A stretch of 64,000 nt of DNA from contig DATAWK010000047.1 of assembly GCA_036267255.1 (NCBI GenBank), forward strand, positions 124,001 through 188,000, given 5' to 3'. This document shows positions 23,879 through 32,090 of the stretch, one piece after another. The stretch is from DATAWK01 sp036267255 (GTDB lineage Bacteria; Acidobacteriota; Terriglobia; Terriglobales; Acidobacteriaceae). The position numbers were made by a program, and so were the translations under genes. A model generated the notes under the pieces. It saw only the letters and a list, made by a program, of their open reading frames with translations, did no database searches and had not been told where the DNA came from. Numbering within the stretch: position 1 is the first letter of the stretch; the number at the start of each line of letters is the position of its first letter.

Positions 23879-25911
23879 GCGAGTACCTCTTTCCCGACCA
23901 TCAGTCGCGTCACCGACAACACGCTGATGTCATCTTCCTGACCAAATTTCTGCGCCGCCGTCGCAACCTCCGCCGCAGTGACCCCTCCGCGCAGCATGTC
24001 TCCGATGCGCTCGAATCCAAACAGCGTGCCGTTCGCATCCTGCGCTTCGGCGATGCCATCGGACATCAGCATCAGCCGGTCGCCCGGCTGCAATTGGAAG
24101 TTCATCACAGAAAACTCCGCGTCTTCGATCATCCCCAGCAGCATCGCGCCTTCCATCGGTAGTTCTTTGCCATTCAGATACGGCGGCAGATGTCCGGCAT
24201 TCGCCAGCGTCGCCGCACCGTCTGCCTCAATGCGCAGCGCCAGGCAGGTCGCATGCGCATGGCCGCGTCCGCAGAGGGTCCGATTCAGCGCATTCAGTAT
24301 CGTCAGCGGGTCGAACGTGTGCGCAGTCTCATTGCGAATCACACCCACAATCAGCGCCACCAACATGCCCGCCTGCAAGCCGTGGCCGGCCACATCGCCG
24401 ACGACAATCAGCACGTTGCCGTCGCTTGGGTTGGGAATAATCTGAAAGAAATCCCCGCCCACTTGCTGCGCTGGACGATACTCGCTTTCGAGGGTGAAGC
24501 CGGGGACGACCGGCAGGGCCTCCGGGATCAGCATCTGTTGTACCTGCCGCGCCTGCTCGATCTCCTGCTTCCATTGCTCGCGTTCCCGCTGCGCATGCAG
24601 GAACCGCCGCAGCAGCAGCACCGTAATGATGACCAGCGACAGGATGGTCGCGATCTGCCTCATGCTGATCGAAACTCCGAAGGGAAAGAATTGCGTCGGC
24701 ACATGCAGCACGAGCAGCTCTACCGTATACACCGAGAGGGCTACCAGCACCACCGCGGGCAGCGCCAGCCAGCCCTCCGTCCTGTCTTTGCGAATGCCCC
24801 GAACCGTGACCCAGACCAGCAGCGCGCCCAGCAGCAACTTGAGCGCCAACGTGAGCGGCGAGAGCCACACGATGGCATGGACGGGAACCACGCTGCCGTA
24901 GAGCGGCGCCCGCAGCATGGCCGTGCATAGGCCGAGCGGCACGACCACGCTCCACACTATACGGTGCACCCGCGCCATGCCTCCCAGCCGGAACCAGTAC
25001 GCCCAGAAAATCACCCACAGCCCGATGCTGGCCGGGGTCCAAACCGCATCCTGCAGCAAAAACAGGAGAGTTCCATCGATCCAGGTGGTGTAGCTGCCCA
25101 CCAGAGTGCTGGCCACGTTCGCCAGGAGGACCGCGCAGGTCAGGCCCAGCCAGAGATAGGCCGGCTCGCTGCGGTCCAGCCAGTACAGACCGCAGGCCAC
25201 CCCCAGGGCCAACAGCAGAATCGCCATTTCAAAAAATTCGATGTAGTTCGACCGATCAGTGGTGTCCCAGTCCAGTTGGAGCAGGCCGGCGATGGCGGAG
25301 GAGTGGCCCAGCACCGGTGGACCATGCAACCCGCCGGCATCCGGATCGACCAATGGCGTGGAGACAGTCATCCACATGCGGATCGCGATGGTCACAGCAC
25401 CGCCGCGCAGGTTCGCGGGCAGCGCGAAGGCCCGTGGCAGGGCGAGGTAGACCGTGACACCATGCGCCGTAAACCGGCCAAATTCTCCGACAAGTTGGCC
25501 GTTCACATATACCTGATAGGCGTCATCGATGTCGTCCGGCATCTTCAGCGCCAGCGCTGTTTGTCCATCCTGGATGTGGACGCGCAGCCGGTACCAGGCA
25601 TAGCCGGAGTAGTCTTTGTAGCCGCGCGCTGTCCATCCCGGCACATAGCCGCTTCTGCCGATGGTCGGATCATACGATCCCGGCGGCGGCGTCAGGTCCA
25701 TCGTGCTCCACGCCGAGTCGTCGAAGTTCGGGTCAGCCCACGCCATGTTGTCGCCAATGTGAAACTTCCACGGACCGTTCAGTGCGACCGCTGGCTGCCC
25801 CAGCGTGATCTGCGTAGCGGGAGTCGCAGAAGAAAACGCGGGCGTACTCTGCGCTGCGACGGACAACGCAAGAAAGGGGAAAAGGAAAAGAGAGAACCGA
25901 AGGCGTAGCAT
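23875..25911 (-). CDS. Membrane 7TM/SpoIIE-type (RsbU-like) protein phosphatase, paralogue 1
   Basis: About 678 residues with the same architecture as its downstream neighbour: signal peptide (LRFSLFLFPFLALSVAAQS), beta-sandwich (ALNGPWKFHIGDNMAWADP), several membrane helices (about 225-430), then a PP2C domain with GGDFFQ, GDVAGHGLQAGMLVAL, NAGHLPPYLNG, LMSDGIAEAQ and EDDISVLSVTR. The stretch GHAHATCLALRI is identical in both, so they arose by tandem duplication. The ATG at 25911 is preferred; a GTG at 25917 adds two residues. The start lies within a strong inverted repeat (25900-25944). No anti-sigma or STAS gene is adjacent. Confidence 0.85.
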   Translation of the reverse strand: MLRLRFSLFLFPFLALSVAAQSTPAFSSATPATQITLGQPAVALNGPWKFHIGDNMAWADPNFDDSAWSTMDLTPPPGSYDPTIGRSGYVPGWTARGYKDYSGYAWYRLRVHIQDGQTALALKMPDDIDDAYQVYVNGQLVGEFGRFTAHGVTVYLALPRAFALPANLRGGAVTIAIRMWMTVSTPLVDPDAGGLHGPPVLGHSSAIAGLLQLDWDTTDRSNYIEFFEMAILLLALGVACGLYWLDRSEPAYLWLGLTCAVLLANVASTLVGSYTTWIDGTLLFLLQDAVWTPASIGLWVIFWAYWFRLGGMARVHRIVWSVVVPLGLCTAMLRAPLYGSVVPVHAIVWLSPLTLALKLLLGALLVWVTVRGIRKDRTEGWLALPAVVLVALSVYTVELLVLHVPTQFFPFGVSISMRQIATILSLVIITVLLLRRFLHAQREREQWKQEIEQARQVQQMLIPEALPVVPGFTLESEYRPAQQVGGDFFQIIPNPSDGNVLIVVGDVAGHGLQAGMLVALIVGVIRNETAHTFDPLTILNALNRTLCGRGHAHATCLALRIEADGAATLANAGHLPPYLNGKELPMEGAMLLGMIEDAEFSVMNFQLQPGDRLMLMSDGIAEAQDANGTLFGFERIGDMLRGGVTAAEVATAAQKFGQEDDISVLSVTRLMVGKEVLA

Positions 25912-25944
25912 AGGCACGTTTAAATACCAGTGATGCTACGCCTT
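25900..25944 (-). promoter_or_regulatory. Stem-loop covering the start codon of the phosphatase operon
   Basis: On the minus-strand mRNA AAGGCGUAGCAU (from 25944 to 25933) pairs perfectly over 12 bases with AUGCUACGCCUU (25911 to 25900), which contains the ATG and the next three codons. The 21-base loop holds the alternative GTG. CTATAG/TATAGC just upstream (near 25950) could be the -10 box, in which case the stem would form the extreme 5' end of the transcript. Confidence 0.55.
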
Positions 25945-25958
25945 AGCTATAGAAAGTA

Positions 25959-25971
25959 CAGAAATTTTCTG
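25959..25971 (-). promoter_or_regulatory. Short palindrome upstream of the phosphatase operon
   Basis: CAGAAA-T-TTTCTG (25959-25971) is a symmetrical 13-mer lying where the spacer or -35 region of the presumed promoter would be, so it may be an operator. Seen in sequence only; no regulator is identified. Confidence 0.3.
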
Positions 25972-26013
25972 CACGTCCTGGAGCATGGCTCTGCCTTCCA
26001 TCAAGCAGGGTCG

Positions 26014-26844
26014 CTATTCTAGATCGTGCGCCTTCACCTGGCCATATTCAAGACACGTAACCATCAGAATGCCGCCCGCAAGATTTCCCAGCACCGCGTG
26101 CAGCAACCACGTTCCATAACGAAGCAGGGCGACCTGGCCCGTAAGAACGGCGCCCAGAATCTCTCCGCTGGCGGCGATGCAGTGGGCAAAGCCACCCAGC
26201 CCGACGACGAACACCAGCAGCCAGATCAACATCACGGAACCGGTAATCGAATGGCTGCCGCTCACCAGCCACGCGACCATCGCAATGATCCAGCCGCCGA
26301 TCACGCCGCTCCAGAACACATGGTTGGACGTGACACTCGCGGCCTCCACTCCCATCTGCGTCATGGCCGAAACATACTCCGGCTTCAGCGCGCCGGTGCG
26401 AACGGCAAGCAAGGCGAACAGGAATGCTCCCAGCACATTCGATGGCAGCACGATCGCCCATAAGCGCAGCGTGTTCCACACGTGGCGCCGTTCCGCCAGC
26501 ACCAGGGCAACCGGGTAAAGCGTATTTTCTGTAAACAACTGCGCTCGCCCGATGATGACCGCGATAAAGCCGACCGGGTACAGAGCGTGCATGAGGAACA
26601 GCGCCGCTCCCGCGGTGCCCAACTGGGCGCGTGTAATGGAGGTAGCCAGCGGCGTCAGGCCCATCGTGATTCCGCCCATCAGGCCGGAGAGCGCCAGCGC
26701 CAGATTGCCGCGCTTCAGTTCGCGGCGTGCATTGCGCGCCACCTGCTCGTAAATATCATCCGCTGTGGGCCGCTCCAGCCGCTGCTGGATATTCGGTTGC
26801 GGAGCAGCCTCTGGTTCGCTGCGTTTGGCTTTCTTCGTGAGCAT
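26014..26844 (-). CDS. Formate/nitrite transporter (FNT) family channel
   Basis: 276 residues. A basic, Pro/Gln-rich cytoplasmic N-terminus (about 1-50) is followed by six membrane helices. FNT-type features include ALSGLMGGITMGLTPLA, the ALYPVGFIAVIIGRAQLFTE loop, and GGWIIAMVAWLVSGSHSITG with the central-pore region GLGGFAHCIAASGEI, where His is the conserved FNT pore histidine. FNT pentamers carry formate, nitrite, hydrosulfide or lactate; the substrate cannot be assigned. The gene is monocistronic, 125 bp downstream of rlmN on the same strand. Confidence 0.88.
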   Translation of the reverse strand: MLTKKAKRSEPEAAPQPNIQQRLERPTADDIYEQVARNARRELKRGNLALALSGLMGGITMGLTPLATSITRAQLGTAGAALFLMHALYPVGFIAVIIGRAQLFTENTLYPVALVLAERRHVWNTLRLWAIVLPSNVLGAFLFALLAVRTGALKPEYVSAMTQMGVEAASVTSNHVFWSGVIGGWIIAMVAWLVSGSHSITGSVMLIWLLVFVVGLGGFAHCIAASGEILGAVLTGQVALLRYGTWLLHAVLGNLAGGILMVTCLEYGQVKAHDLE

Positions 26845-26927
26845 GATTCTTGGATGCCATTCCCACGCATAAAGACGGAGTCATTTGCGCCACAAAAAAT
26901 GAAAAAATCATGAAAATATTTCGATTG

Positions 26928-26973
26928 ATAGGTTTTTCCGATCATTCTTCAAAGATTGATCGGATTTACCTAT
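26928..26973. repeat. Nested imperfect palindrome between rlmN and the FNT gene
   Basis: ATAGGT (26928-26933) and ACCTAT (26968-26973) enclose CCGATCA (26938-26944) and TGATCGG (26957-26963). The structure begins inside the rlmN stop codon region. In the direction of both genes there is no T-run after it, so it is more likely an operator or mRNA structure than a terminator. Confidence 0.4.
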
Positions 26974-28145
26974 GACGTAGTGCGTTTTAACTGCCCGCAA
27001 GCGGCATAAATATCGCGTCCGCGGGGGCGGCGAATATACGCCGAAACGCCGGCCGCAATCAGCTGCTGCTGGAAGGCCGTAACATCGGCATCCAGCGGCA
27101 TTTGGTAGGGAACATCCGGGCCCGGATTCCAGACAATCAGGTTCACTTTTGCGTTCAAATTGGAATTGCGCACCCGTTGCGCCAGCTCGCGCGCATCCTG
27201 CAGTCGATCGTTGACGCCGCCCAGCAATACATACTCAAACGTCATGCGCTCGCGCGGACGCATGGGAACAGCGCGCAACGCGGTCAGCAGGGCATCGATG
27301 TTCCACTTGCGCGTGATCGGCATAATGGATTCGCGAATCGCATCGTTGGGCGCATTCAGGCTCAGCGCCAGCTTGGGCCGCACCAGCTCCGTAGCAAAGC
27401 GCTCGATACCGGGCAGAATGCCGGAGGTGGAAACGGTCATGCGCGACTCCGGAATGCCAACGCCTTCCACCAGCAGGCGCACCGCATCCATGAAGGCGTC
27501 GTAGTTCAGGAACGGCTCGCCCATGCCCATAAAAACAAGGTTGATGCGATCGCGCCCGATGCGTACCTGATGACGATGAAGCACGGCAACCACCTGCCCG
27601 GCGATTTCTCCCGCGGTCAGATTGCGCTTTACGCCAAGCTTCGCCGTCAGGCAGAACTGGCAGTTGACGGCGCAGCCCACCTGGCTGGAGACACAGATCG
27701 TTGCGCGCTTGTAGTTGTCGGACAAAGTTTCCTCAACGGCTTCCTCTTCCTCCAACTCCTCGCTCCCCGATTCCGACCCATCGCCGCGCTCGCCGCCATC
27801 GCCATTGGGCATCCAGACCGTCTCCACCGTTTCGACGCTTTCGCCATCCGCGCAGGCGATCAAATACCGCTCGGTCCCATCCGTGGAAGTGAAGACCTGA
27901 GCAATCTCCGGCAGTCCGACGCGGTATCCGGCAGCCGTCATTTCTCGGCGCAATTCGGCGGGCAGGGTTGCGATTTCGTCCAGTTGGGTGACGCGTTGCC
28001 GGTAGAGTGCCTGCCAGAGCTGTTTGGCTCGGTAGGATGGTTGAGTAAAACTTTCAATAATTTCTGTAATCGATTGATAAGAAAGACCAAATAGAGGCTT
28101 CGGCGTTTCTTTTGTAAGGATTGCGAATTGGGCCGGAAGTGTCAT
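26970..28145 (-). CDS. rlmN: RlmN, 23S rRNA (A2503-C2)/tRNA methyltransferase
   Basis: 391 residues. The radical SAM ligands C158, C162 and C165 (QVGCAVNCQFCLTAK) are present, as are the GMGEPFLNYD loop and the C-terminal conserved Cys (IYAACGQL) that carries the methyl intermediate. It methylates A2503 of 23S rRNA and A37 of some tRNAs. Odd feature: an acidic, low-complexity insert at about residues 114-145 (GGERGDGSESGSEELEEEEA) lies between ETVWMPNGD and the conserved TICVSSQ, where other RlmN proteins have only a few residues. The extra length explains 391 versus the usual 350-380. Confidence 0.94.
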   Translation of the reverse strand: MTLPAQFAILTKETPKPLFGLSYQSITEIIESFTQPSYRAKQLWQALYRQRVTQLDEIATLPAELRREMTAAGYRVGLPEIAQVFTSTDGTERYLIACADGESVETVETVWMPNGDGGERGDGSESGSEELEEEEAVEETLSDNYKRATICVSSQVGCAVNCQFCLTAKLGVKRNLTAGEIAGQVVAVLHRHQVRIGRDRINLVFMGMGEPFLNYDAFMDAVRLLVEGVGIPESRMTVSTSGILPGIERFATELVRPKLALSLNAPNDAIRESIMPITRKWNIDALLTALRAVPMRPRERMTFEYVLLGGVNDRLQDARELAQRVRNSNLNAKVNLIVWNPGPDVPYQMPLDADVTAFQQQLIAAGVSAYIRRPRGRDIYAACGQLKRTTS

Positions 28146-28239
28146 GAAAGATTCGATTTAACCTGGTCAAAGCCTGCCAGAGTTGTGTCCGTTGGGCAAC
28201 CTACTGACCATGCCAGTCTGTGAAACAATAGCACCAGAC

Positions 28240-29523
28240 ATGATGGAAGTCCTACAGCAACGCAATATTCGCCGCACGGTTCTACCCAACGGCCTGGTTC
28301 TCCTCACCGAGCGCATGGAGCACATGCGGTCGGTCTCGATGGGCGCCTGGGTCAAGACCGGTTCGCGCGATGAACAGTCCGATGTGAATGGGATTTCTCA
28401 TTTCGTCGAGCACATGGTCTTCAAAGGAACGAAATCCCGCACCGCCCAGCGCATTGCGCGGGAGGTAGACGCGATTGGCGGCAATCTCGATGCCTTTACC
28501 AGCAAGGAGACGGTCTGCTTCAACGTCAAGGTGCTGGATGAACATGTGGACAAGGCACTCGATGTGCTGACCGACCTGATTCTGAATCCGGTCTTTGCGC
28601 CGGAGGACATTCAGCGGGAACGCGGCGTGATTCTGGAAGAGATCAAGATGGATGAGGACAACCCGGACACGCTGGTGCATGAAACCTTCGTGCAGAATCT
28701 GTGGAAGAACCATCCTCTGGGCAAGCCGATCCTCGGCACCAAGGACACCGTAGGCCGGTTGGATCAGCGAACACTCTTTGATTATTACGGTGGCAGCTTT
28801 CTGGGCGGCAACATAGTTTTTTCCGCCGCCGGAAATCTGGAACATGAACCGTTCATCGCGATGGTGACGGAGAAGCTGAGCAGCCTGGCAGCCGGGCAGG
28901 CGACGAACATTGTCGATCCGCCCAAGACGCATGCCCGCATTACCCTGCGTCAGAAAAAATCGCTGGAACAGGTGCAGCTCTGCCTGGGCGTGCCCGGTCC
29001 GCGCACCAATGACGAGCGCCGCTACACCGCATTTCTGCTGAACACGATTCTGGGTGGCGGCATGAGTTCGCGCCTTTTCCAAACGGTGCGCGAACAGCGT
29101 GGCCTGGCCTATTCCATCTACAGCGAACCCAGTTCGTTTCGCGATACCGGCTCCTTCTGCGTCTACGCAGGCACCTCGGCGCAGAATGCCGAACAGGTGA
29201 TCCAGCTAACGATGGAGGAGTTCCATCGTCTGAAACATGAGCCGGTTGCCGATGATGAGTTGCAGCGCGCCAAGGATCAACTGAAAGGCAACATCCTGCT
29301 GGGGCTGGAAAGCTCGGGATCCCGGATGTCCAACCTGGCAAGGCAGGAGATGTATTTTGATCGCTTCTTTAGCGTTCCGGAGATTCTCGAGAGAGTGGAA
29401 TGGGTGACCAGCGCCGATATTATGAAGATGGCACAGGAAGTGTTCCAGTCCGACGAGGTCGCGGTAGCGTTGTTGGGAAACCTGAACGGACTGAAAATCA
29501 CGCGCAAGCATCTTTCTTGCTGA
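28240..29523 (+). CDS. M16-family zinc metallopeptidase
   Basis: About 427 residues from ATG 28240; in-frame ATG 28210 or 28243 are alternatives. The inverted zinc motif HFVEH (H54, E57, H58) lies in NGISHFVEHMVFKGTKSR, with the distal Glu in ERGVILEEIKMDEDNPD. The second M16 half shows RTNDERRYTAFLLNTILGGG and MSSRLFQTVREQRGLAYSIY. It resembles processing-peptidase-like proteases of bacteria (PqqF/MPP-like, B. subtilis YmxG). The role in this organism is unknown. No signal peptide. It runs toward the pilin gene 43 bp on, but this is probably a separate unit. Confidence 0.9.
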   Translation: MMEVLQQRNIRRTVLPNGLVLLTERMEHMRSVSMGAWVKTGSRDEQSDVNGISHFVEHMVFKGTKSRTAQRIAREVDAIGGNLDAFTSKETVCFNVKVLDEHVDKALDVLTDLILNPVFAPEDIQRERGVILEEIKMDEDNPDTLVHETFVQNLWKNHPLGKPILGTKDTVGRLDQRTLFDYYGGSFLGGNIVFSAAGNLEHEPFIAMVTEKLSSLAAGQATNIVDPPKTHARITLRQKKSLEQVQLCLGVPGPRTNDERRYTAFLLNTILGGGMSSRLFQTVREQRGLAYSIYSEPSSFRDTGSFCVYAGTSAQNAEQVIQLTMEEFHRLKHEPVADDELQRAKDQLKGNILLGLESSGSRMSNLARQEMYFDRFFSVPEILERVEWVTSADIMKMAQEVFQSDEVAVALLGNLNGLKITRKHLSC

Positions 29524-29566
29524 TACATTGGTTGAGAGACATCGTCGTAGGTTCAGGTTGATAACA

Positions 29567-30082
29567 ATGCTCACAGTCGTAGAACGTCGCCGTAAGCGGT
29601 CGCAGCGTGGTTTCACTTTGATGGAACTGTTGATCGTGATGTCGATCATTTTAATTTTGACGGCCATTGCGATCCCGAATTACATGAATATGCGCAGCCA
29701 GGGAAATGAGACCTCGGCTATGCAATCCTTGCGCGCCATTAACAGCGCGGAGATTCAGTACACGACAGATTTTCCGGCCAATGGATTTACCTGCACGCTC
29801 AGCCAGTTGGGTGGAGATCCAAAAGCCGGGCCGCCAAGCCCGCAGGCGTCGCAAATGCTACCCAGCGACCTGGCCAGCGGTTATAAGAGCGGATATAACT
29901 TCAAGCTTGTCAATTGCACAAAAGTAAGCGTAAATAACCAGGACGTATATACTTCGTTTGAGGCAGTCGCAGTTCCACAGGCAGTGGGCCGTACAGGACA
30001 TCGGGGTTTCTGTATGGATCAAACCGGCGAAATTAAGGCCGATCCAGCGGGCGGTACGAATTGCACGCAACCTATTCAGTAA
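29567..30082 (+). CDS. Type IV prepilin-like protein
   Basis: About 171 residues. A basic leader (VVERRRKRSQRG) ends at a prepilin peptidase site, G15|FTLMELLIVMSIILILTAIA, with Glu at +5 and the Pro of AIPNYMNMRSQ about position 22 of the mature chain. This is the class III signal cleaved and N-methylated by PilD. The globular part is short with a Cys pair near the C-terminus (FCMDQTGEIKADPAGGTNC), as in major or minor pilins. It precedes lolA and the pilus assembly genes by 1-4 kb. A major pilin, a minor pilin or a T2SS GspG/H pseudopilin are all possible. Confidence 0.88.
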   Translation: MLTVVERRRKRSQRGFTLMELLIVMSIILILTAIAIPNYMNMRSQGNETSAMQSLRAINSAEIQYTTDFPANGFTCTLSQLGGDPKAGPPSPQASQMLPSDLASGYKSGYNFKLVNCTKVSVNNQDVYTSFEAVAVPQAVGRTGHRGFCMDQTGEIKADPAGGTNCTQPIQ

Positions 30083-30093
30083 GGCAACTCCTT

Positions 30094-30837
30094 TTGACGC
30101 GGTATTTCGGCCTGACGATGGCTGCGATGCTGACTGCTTGTGTCGTCTTTGGGCCGAAGCTTGCGTGCGCGCAGGCAACAGCGACGCCATCGGCGCAGAG
30201 CGTACCAACGGTACCCGCCGGACCTGACCCCAAGACCGATCCCTTTACGCTGACACCGATACCGGCGACAGACGTGGCTGCACGTGTAGACAAGCACTAC
30301 AACCACATCCACGACCTGCAGCTGAACTTTGTGGAACAGTACACCGGAATGGGCATCCAGCGCACAGAAGAGGGAACCCTGCTGCTGAAGAAGCCCGGTT
30401 TTATGCGCTGGAACTACACCCATCCAAGGGGCAAGCTGTTCATCGTTAGCAAACACGATGCGTATGCCTACACCCCGGGCGATGCGCAGGCACAACAATT
30501 TCCTGTGGAGCGTCTGGACGATTTGCGTTCTCCCCTGCGATTCCTGTTGGGAAAGACGGAACTGGACAAAGAATTGTCGAACCTGACGGTCAGAGCGGAT
30601 GGCGACATGTTCGTACTGCGGGGTGTTCCGGTGGGTCTGGAGAAGCGTGTGACCTCCCTGGAGTTGACGGTGGGGCCGGACGGAACCATTCTCGCGATGC
30701 TCATGAAGGAAGTCGGCGGAGCCGAGACGCGCTTCCAGTTCTATGGCGAAAATGACAAGGTGGATCTCTCCAACTCCGATTTTGACTTTGTGCCACCGGC
30801 AGGCGTAAAGGTTGTCGACGGCCTTGCCCCAATGTAG
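30094..30837 (+). CDS. lolA: LolA-like outer-membrane lipoprotein carrier
   Basis: About 247 residues. Signal peptide (GLTMAAMLTACVVFGPKLACAQ) then a LolA fold: VDKHYNHIHDLQLNFVEQYT, GTLLLKKPGFMRWNYTHPRG, KLFIVSKHDAYAYTPGDAQA and the closing VELS-like phrase VDLSNSDFDFVPPAGVKVVD. It ferries lipoproteins across the periplasm to the outer membrane. TTG 30094 is chosen because AAGG (30081-30084) lies 9 bases upstream and it directly follows the pilin stop; ATG 30118 is the alternative. The 12-bp gap suggests co-transcription with the pilin. Confidence 0.85.
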   Translation: MTRYFGLTMAAMLTACVVFGPKLACAQATATPSAQSVPTVPAGPDPKTDPFTLTPIPATDVAARVDKHYNHIHDLQLNFVEQYTGMGIQRTEEGTLLLKKPGFMRWNYTHPRGKLFIVSKHDAYAYTPGDAQAQQFPVERLDDLRSPLRFLLGKTELDKELSNLTVRADGDMFVLRGVPVGLEKRVTSLELTVGPDGTILAMLMKEVGGAETRFQFYGENDKVDLSNSDFDFVPPAGVKVVDGLAPM

Positions 30838-30904
30838 GGTCTGCCGGCCAGGCTTCGCTACCCAAAGAAGTTCTCCTCCAGTCGTACTCATCAGAGGATT
30901 CCCA

Positions 30905-32023
30905 ATGCAACCCAAGGCGCCGAAAGCCGTGCATCTCTGCGCCGTGCGCGCCGTTGTTGCCCTGGCAGGGGTTATAAGCCTGCTCTGGTTGCTGGCCGGC
31001 CTGCCTGCTCCAGCGCAGTCTACGTCCTGGCAGATGCAGGTGAGCGGAACCAAAGCCAGCCTGCGCGGTATTCATGCCGTCACTGCGCAGGTGGCGTGGG
31101 CCAGCGGCAGCCAGGGTACGATTCTGCGCACGGTGGATGGTGGCACGAACTGGCAGCATTGCACGACACCACCAGACGCGGCAACGCTGGATTTTCGCGG
31201 CATCTGGGCCTGGGATGCGAAGACGGCTGTAGCGCTGTCCAGCGGACCGGGCGATCAGTCGCGCCTGTACAAGACGACGGACGCGTGCCAGAGCTGGCAG
31301 CTGTTGTATACCAATCCGCATAAAGACGGCTTTTGGGATGCCGTGGCCTTCTGGGACACCCAGCATGGGTTGATTCTGGGCGATCCGGTGGGCGGAGTTT
31401 TTCAGATATTGAGCACAGACAACGGTGGGGCCAACTGGCAGGAGCAGATCTATCCCACGCTGAAGGCCGATCCCAAGGATGCGGGCGCATTTGCAGCCAG
31501 TAATTCTTCGCTGTTCGCAGACTATCCGCGCGTGTGGTTTGGCGTGGGCGGTGTTGGAGGAGCGTATCTCTATTCAGGGAAGAATCGTTTTGTGGGAATC
31601 GTGTCGTACGGACGTACGCCGATGCCGGGCGGATTTGATTGGACGAAAGCAAAAACGCCGATTGCCGGCGGAGATTCCGGAGCGGGCATTTTCTCGGTTG
31701 CGTTTCGCGATGAACGCCACGGCGTCATCGTTGGAGGCAATTATGAAAAACCGGAGAACACTGCGGGCACGGCGGCGTACAGCTCCGATGGGGGCTTAAA
31801 GTGGAAGGCAGCCAAGGTTCCGCCGGATGGTTACCGATCGGCGGTTGCGTGGGATGCAAAACAGAAAGCCTGGATCGCCGCAGGCATCAACGGCAGCGAT
31901 GCTTCCTATGACGATGGCAAGACGTGGCAGCCATTGGATAATGGAAGCTGGAACGCGCTGGGTCTGCCTTTTATCGTGGGTCCCGGTGGGCGCATTGGGA
32001 AGCTGATATCGTTAAGAAAATAG
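30905..32023 (+). CDS. Secreted YCF48/BNR-type beta-propeller protein
   Basis: About 372 residues from ATG 30905 (AGAGG upstream). A signal anchor (AVVALAGVISLLWLLAGLPA) is followed by propeller blades: SLRGIHAVTAQVAWASGSQG, TILRTVDGGTNWQHC, the repeat IWAWDAKTAVALSSGPGDQ and later blades with SxDGGxxW-like Asp boxes (SSDGGLKWK). YCF48/HCF136-like proteins assist assembly of photosystem II in phototrophs; in non-phototrophs the role is unknown, and many are annotated only as BNR or glycosyl hydrolase-like. It lies between lolA and pilC, so a part in pilus or envelope assembly is possible. Confidence 0.8.
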   Translation: MQPKAPKAVHLCAVRAVVALAGVISLLWLLAGLPAPAQSTSWQMQVSGTKASLRGIHAVTAQVAWASGSQGTILRTVDGGTNWQHCTTPPDAATLDFRGIWAWDAKTAVALSSGPGDQSRLYKTTDACQSWQLLYTNPHKDGFWDAVAFWDTQHGLILGDPVGGVFQILSTDNGGANWQEQIYPTLKADPKDAGAFAASNSSLFADYPRVWFGVGGVGGAYLYSGKNRFVGIVSYGRTPMPGGFDWTKAKTPIAGGDSGAGIFSVAFRDERHGVIVGGNYEKPENTAGTAAYSSDGGLKWKAAKVPPDGYRSAVAWDAKQKAWIAAGINGSDASYDDGKTWQPLDNGSWNALGLPFIVGPGGRIGKLISLRK

Positions 32024-32090
32024 GCGAAAAGCAGGCAGCAAGAGCCTGAAGATGAGCGGGGGCGGCGAAGTTGCCGCCGAAAAGGCAGGA

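Noticed and set aside
22253..23941. Long open frame antisense to phosphatase paralogue 2
   Set aside because: It mirrors a strongly supported coding gene, has no domain and reads as Arg/His/Gln-rich shadow sequence.
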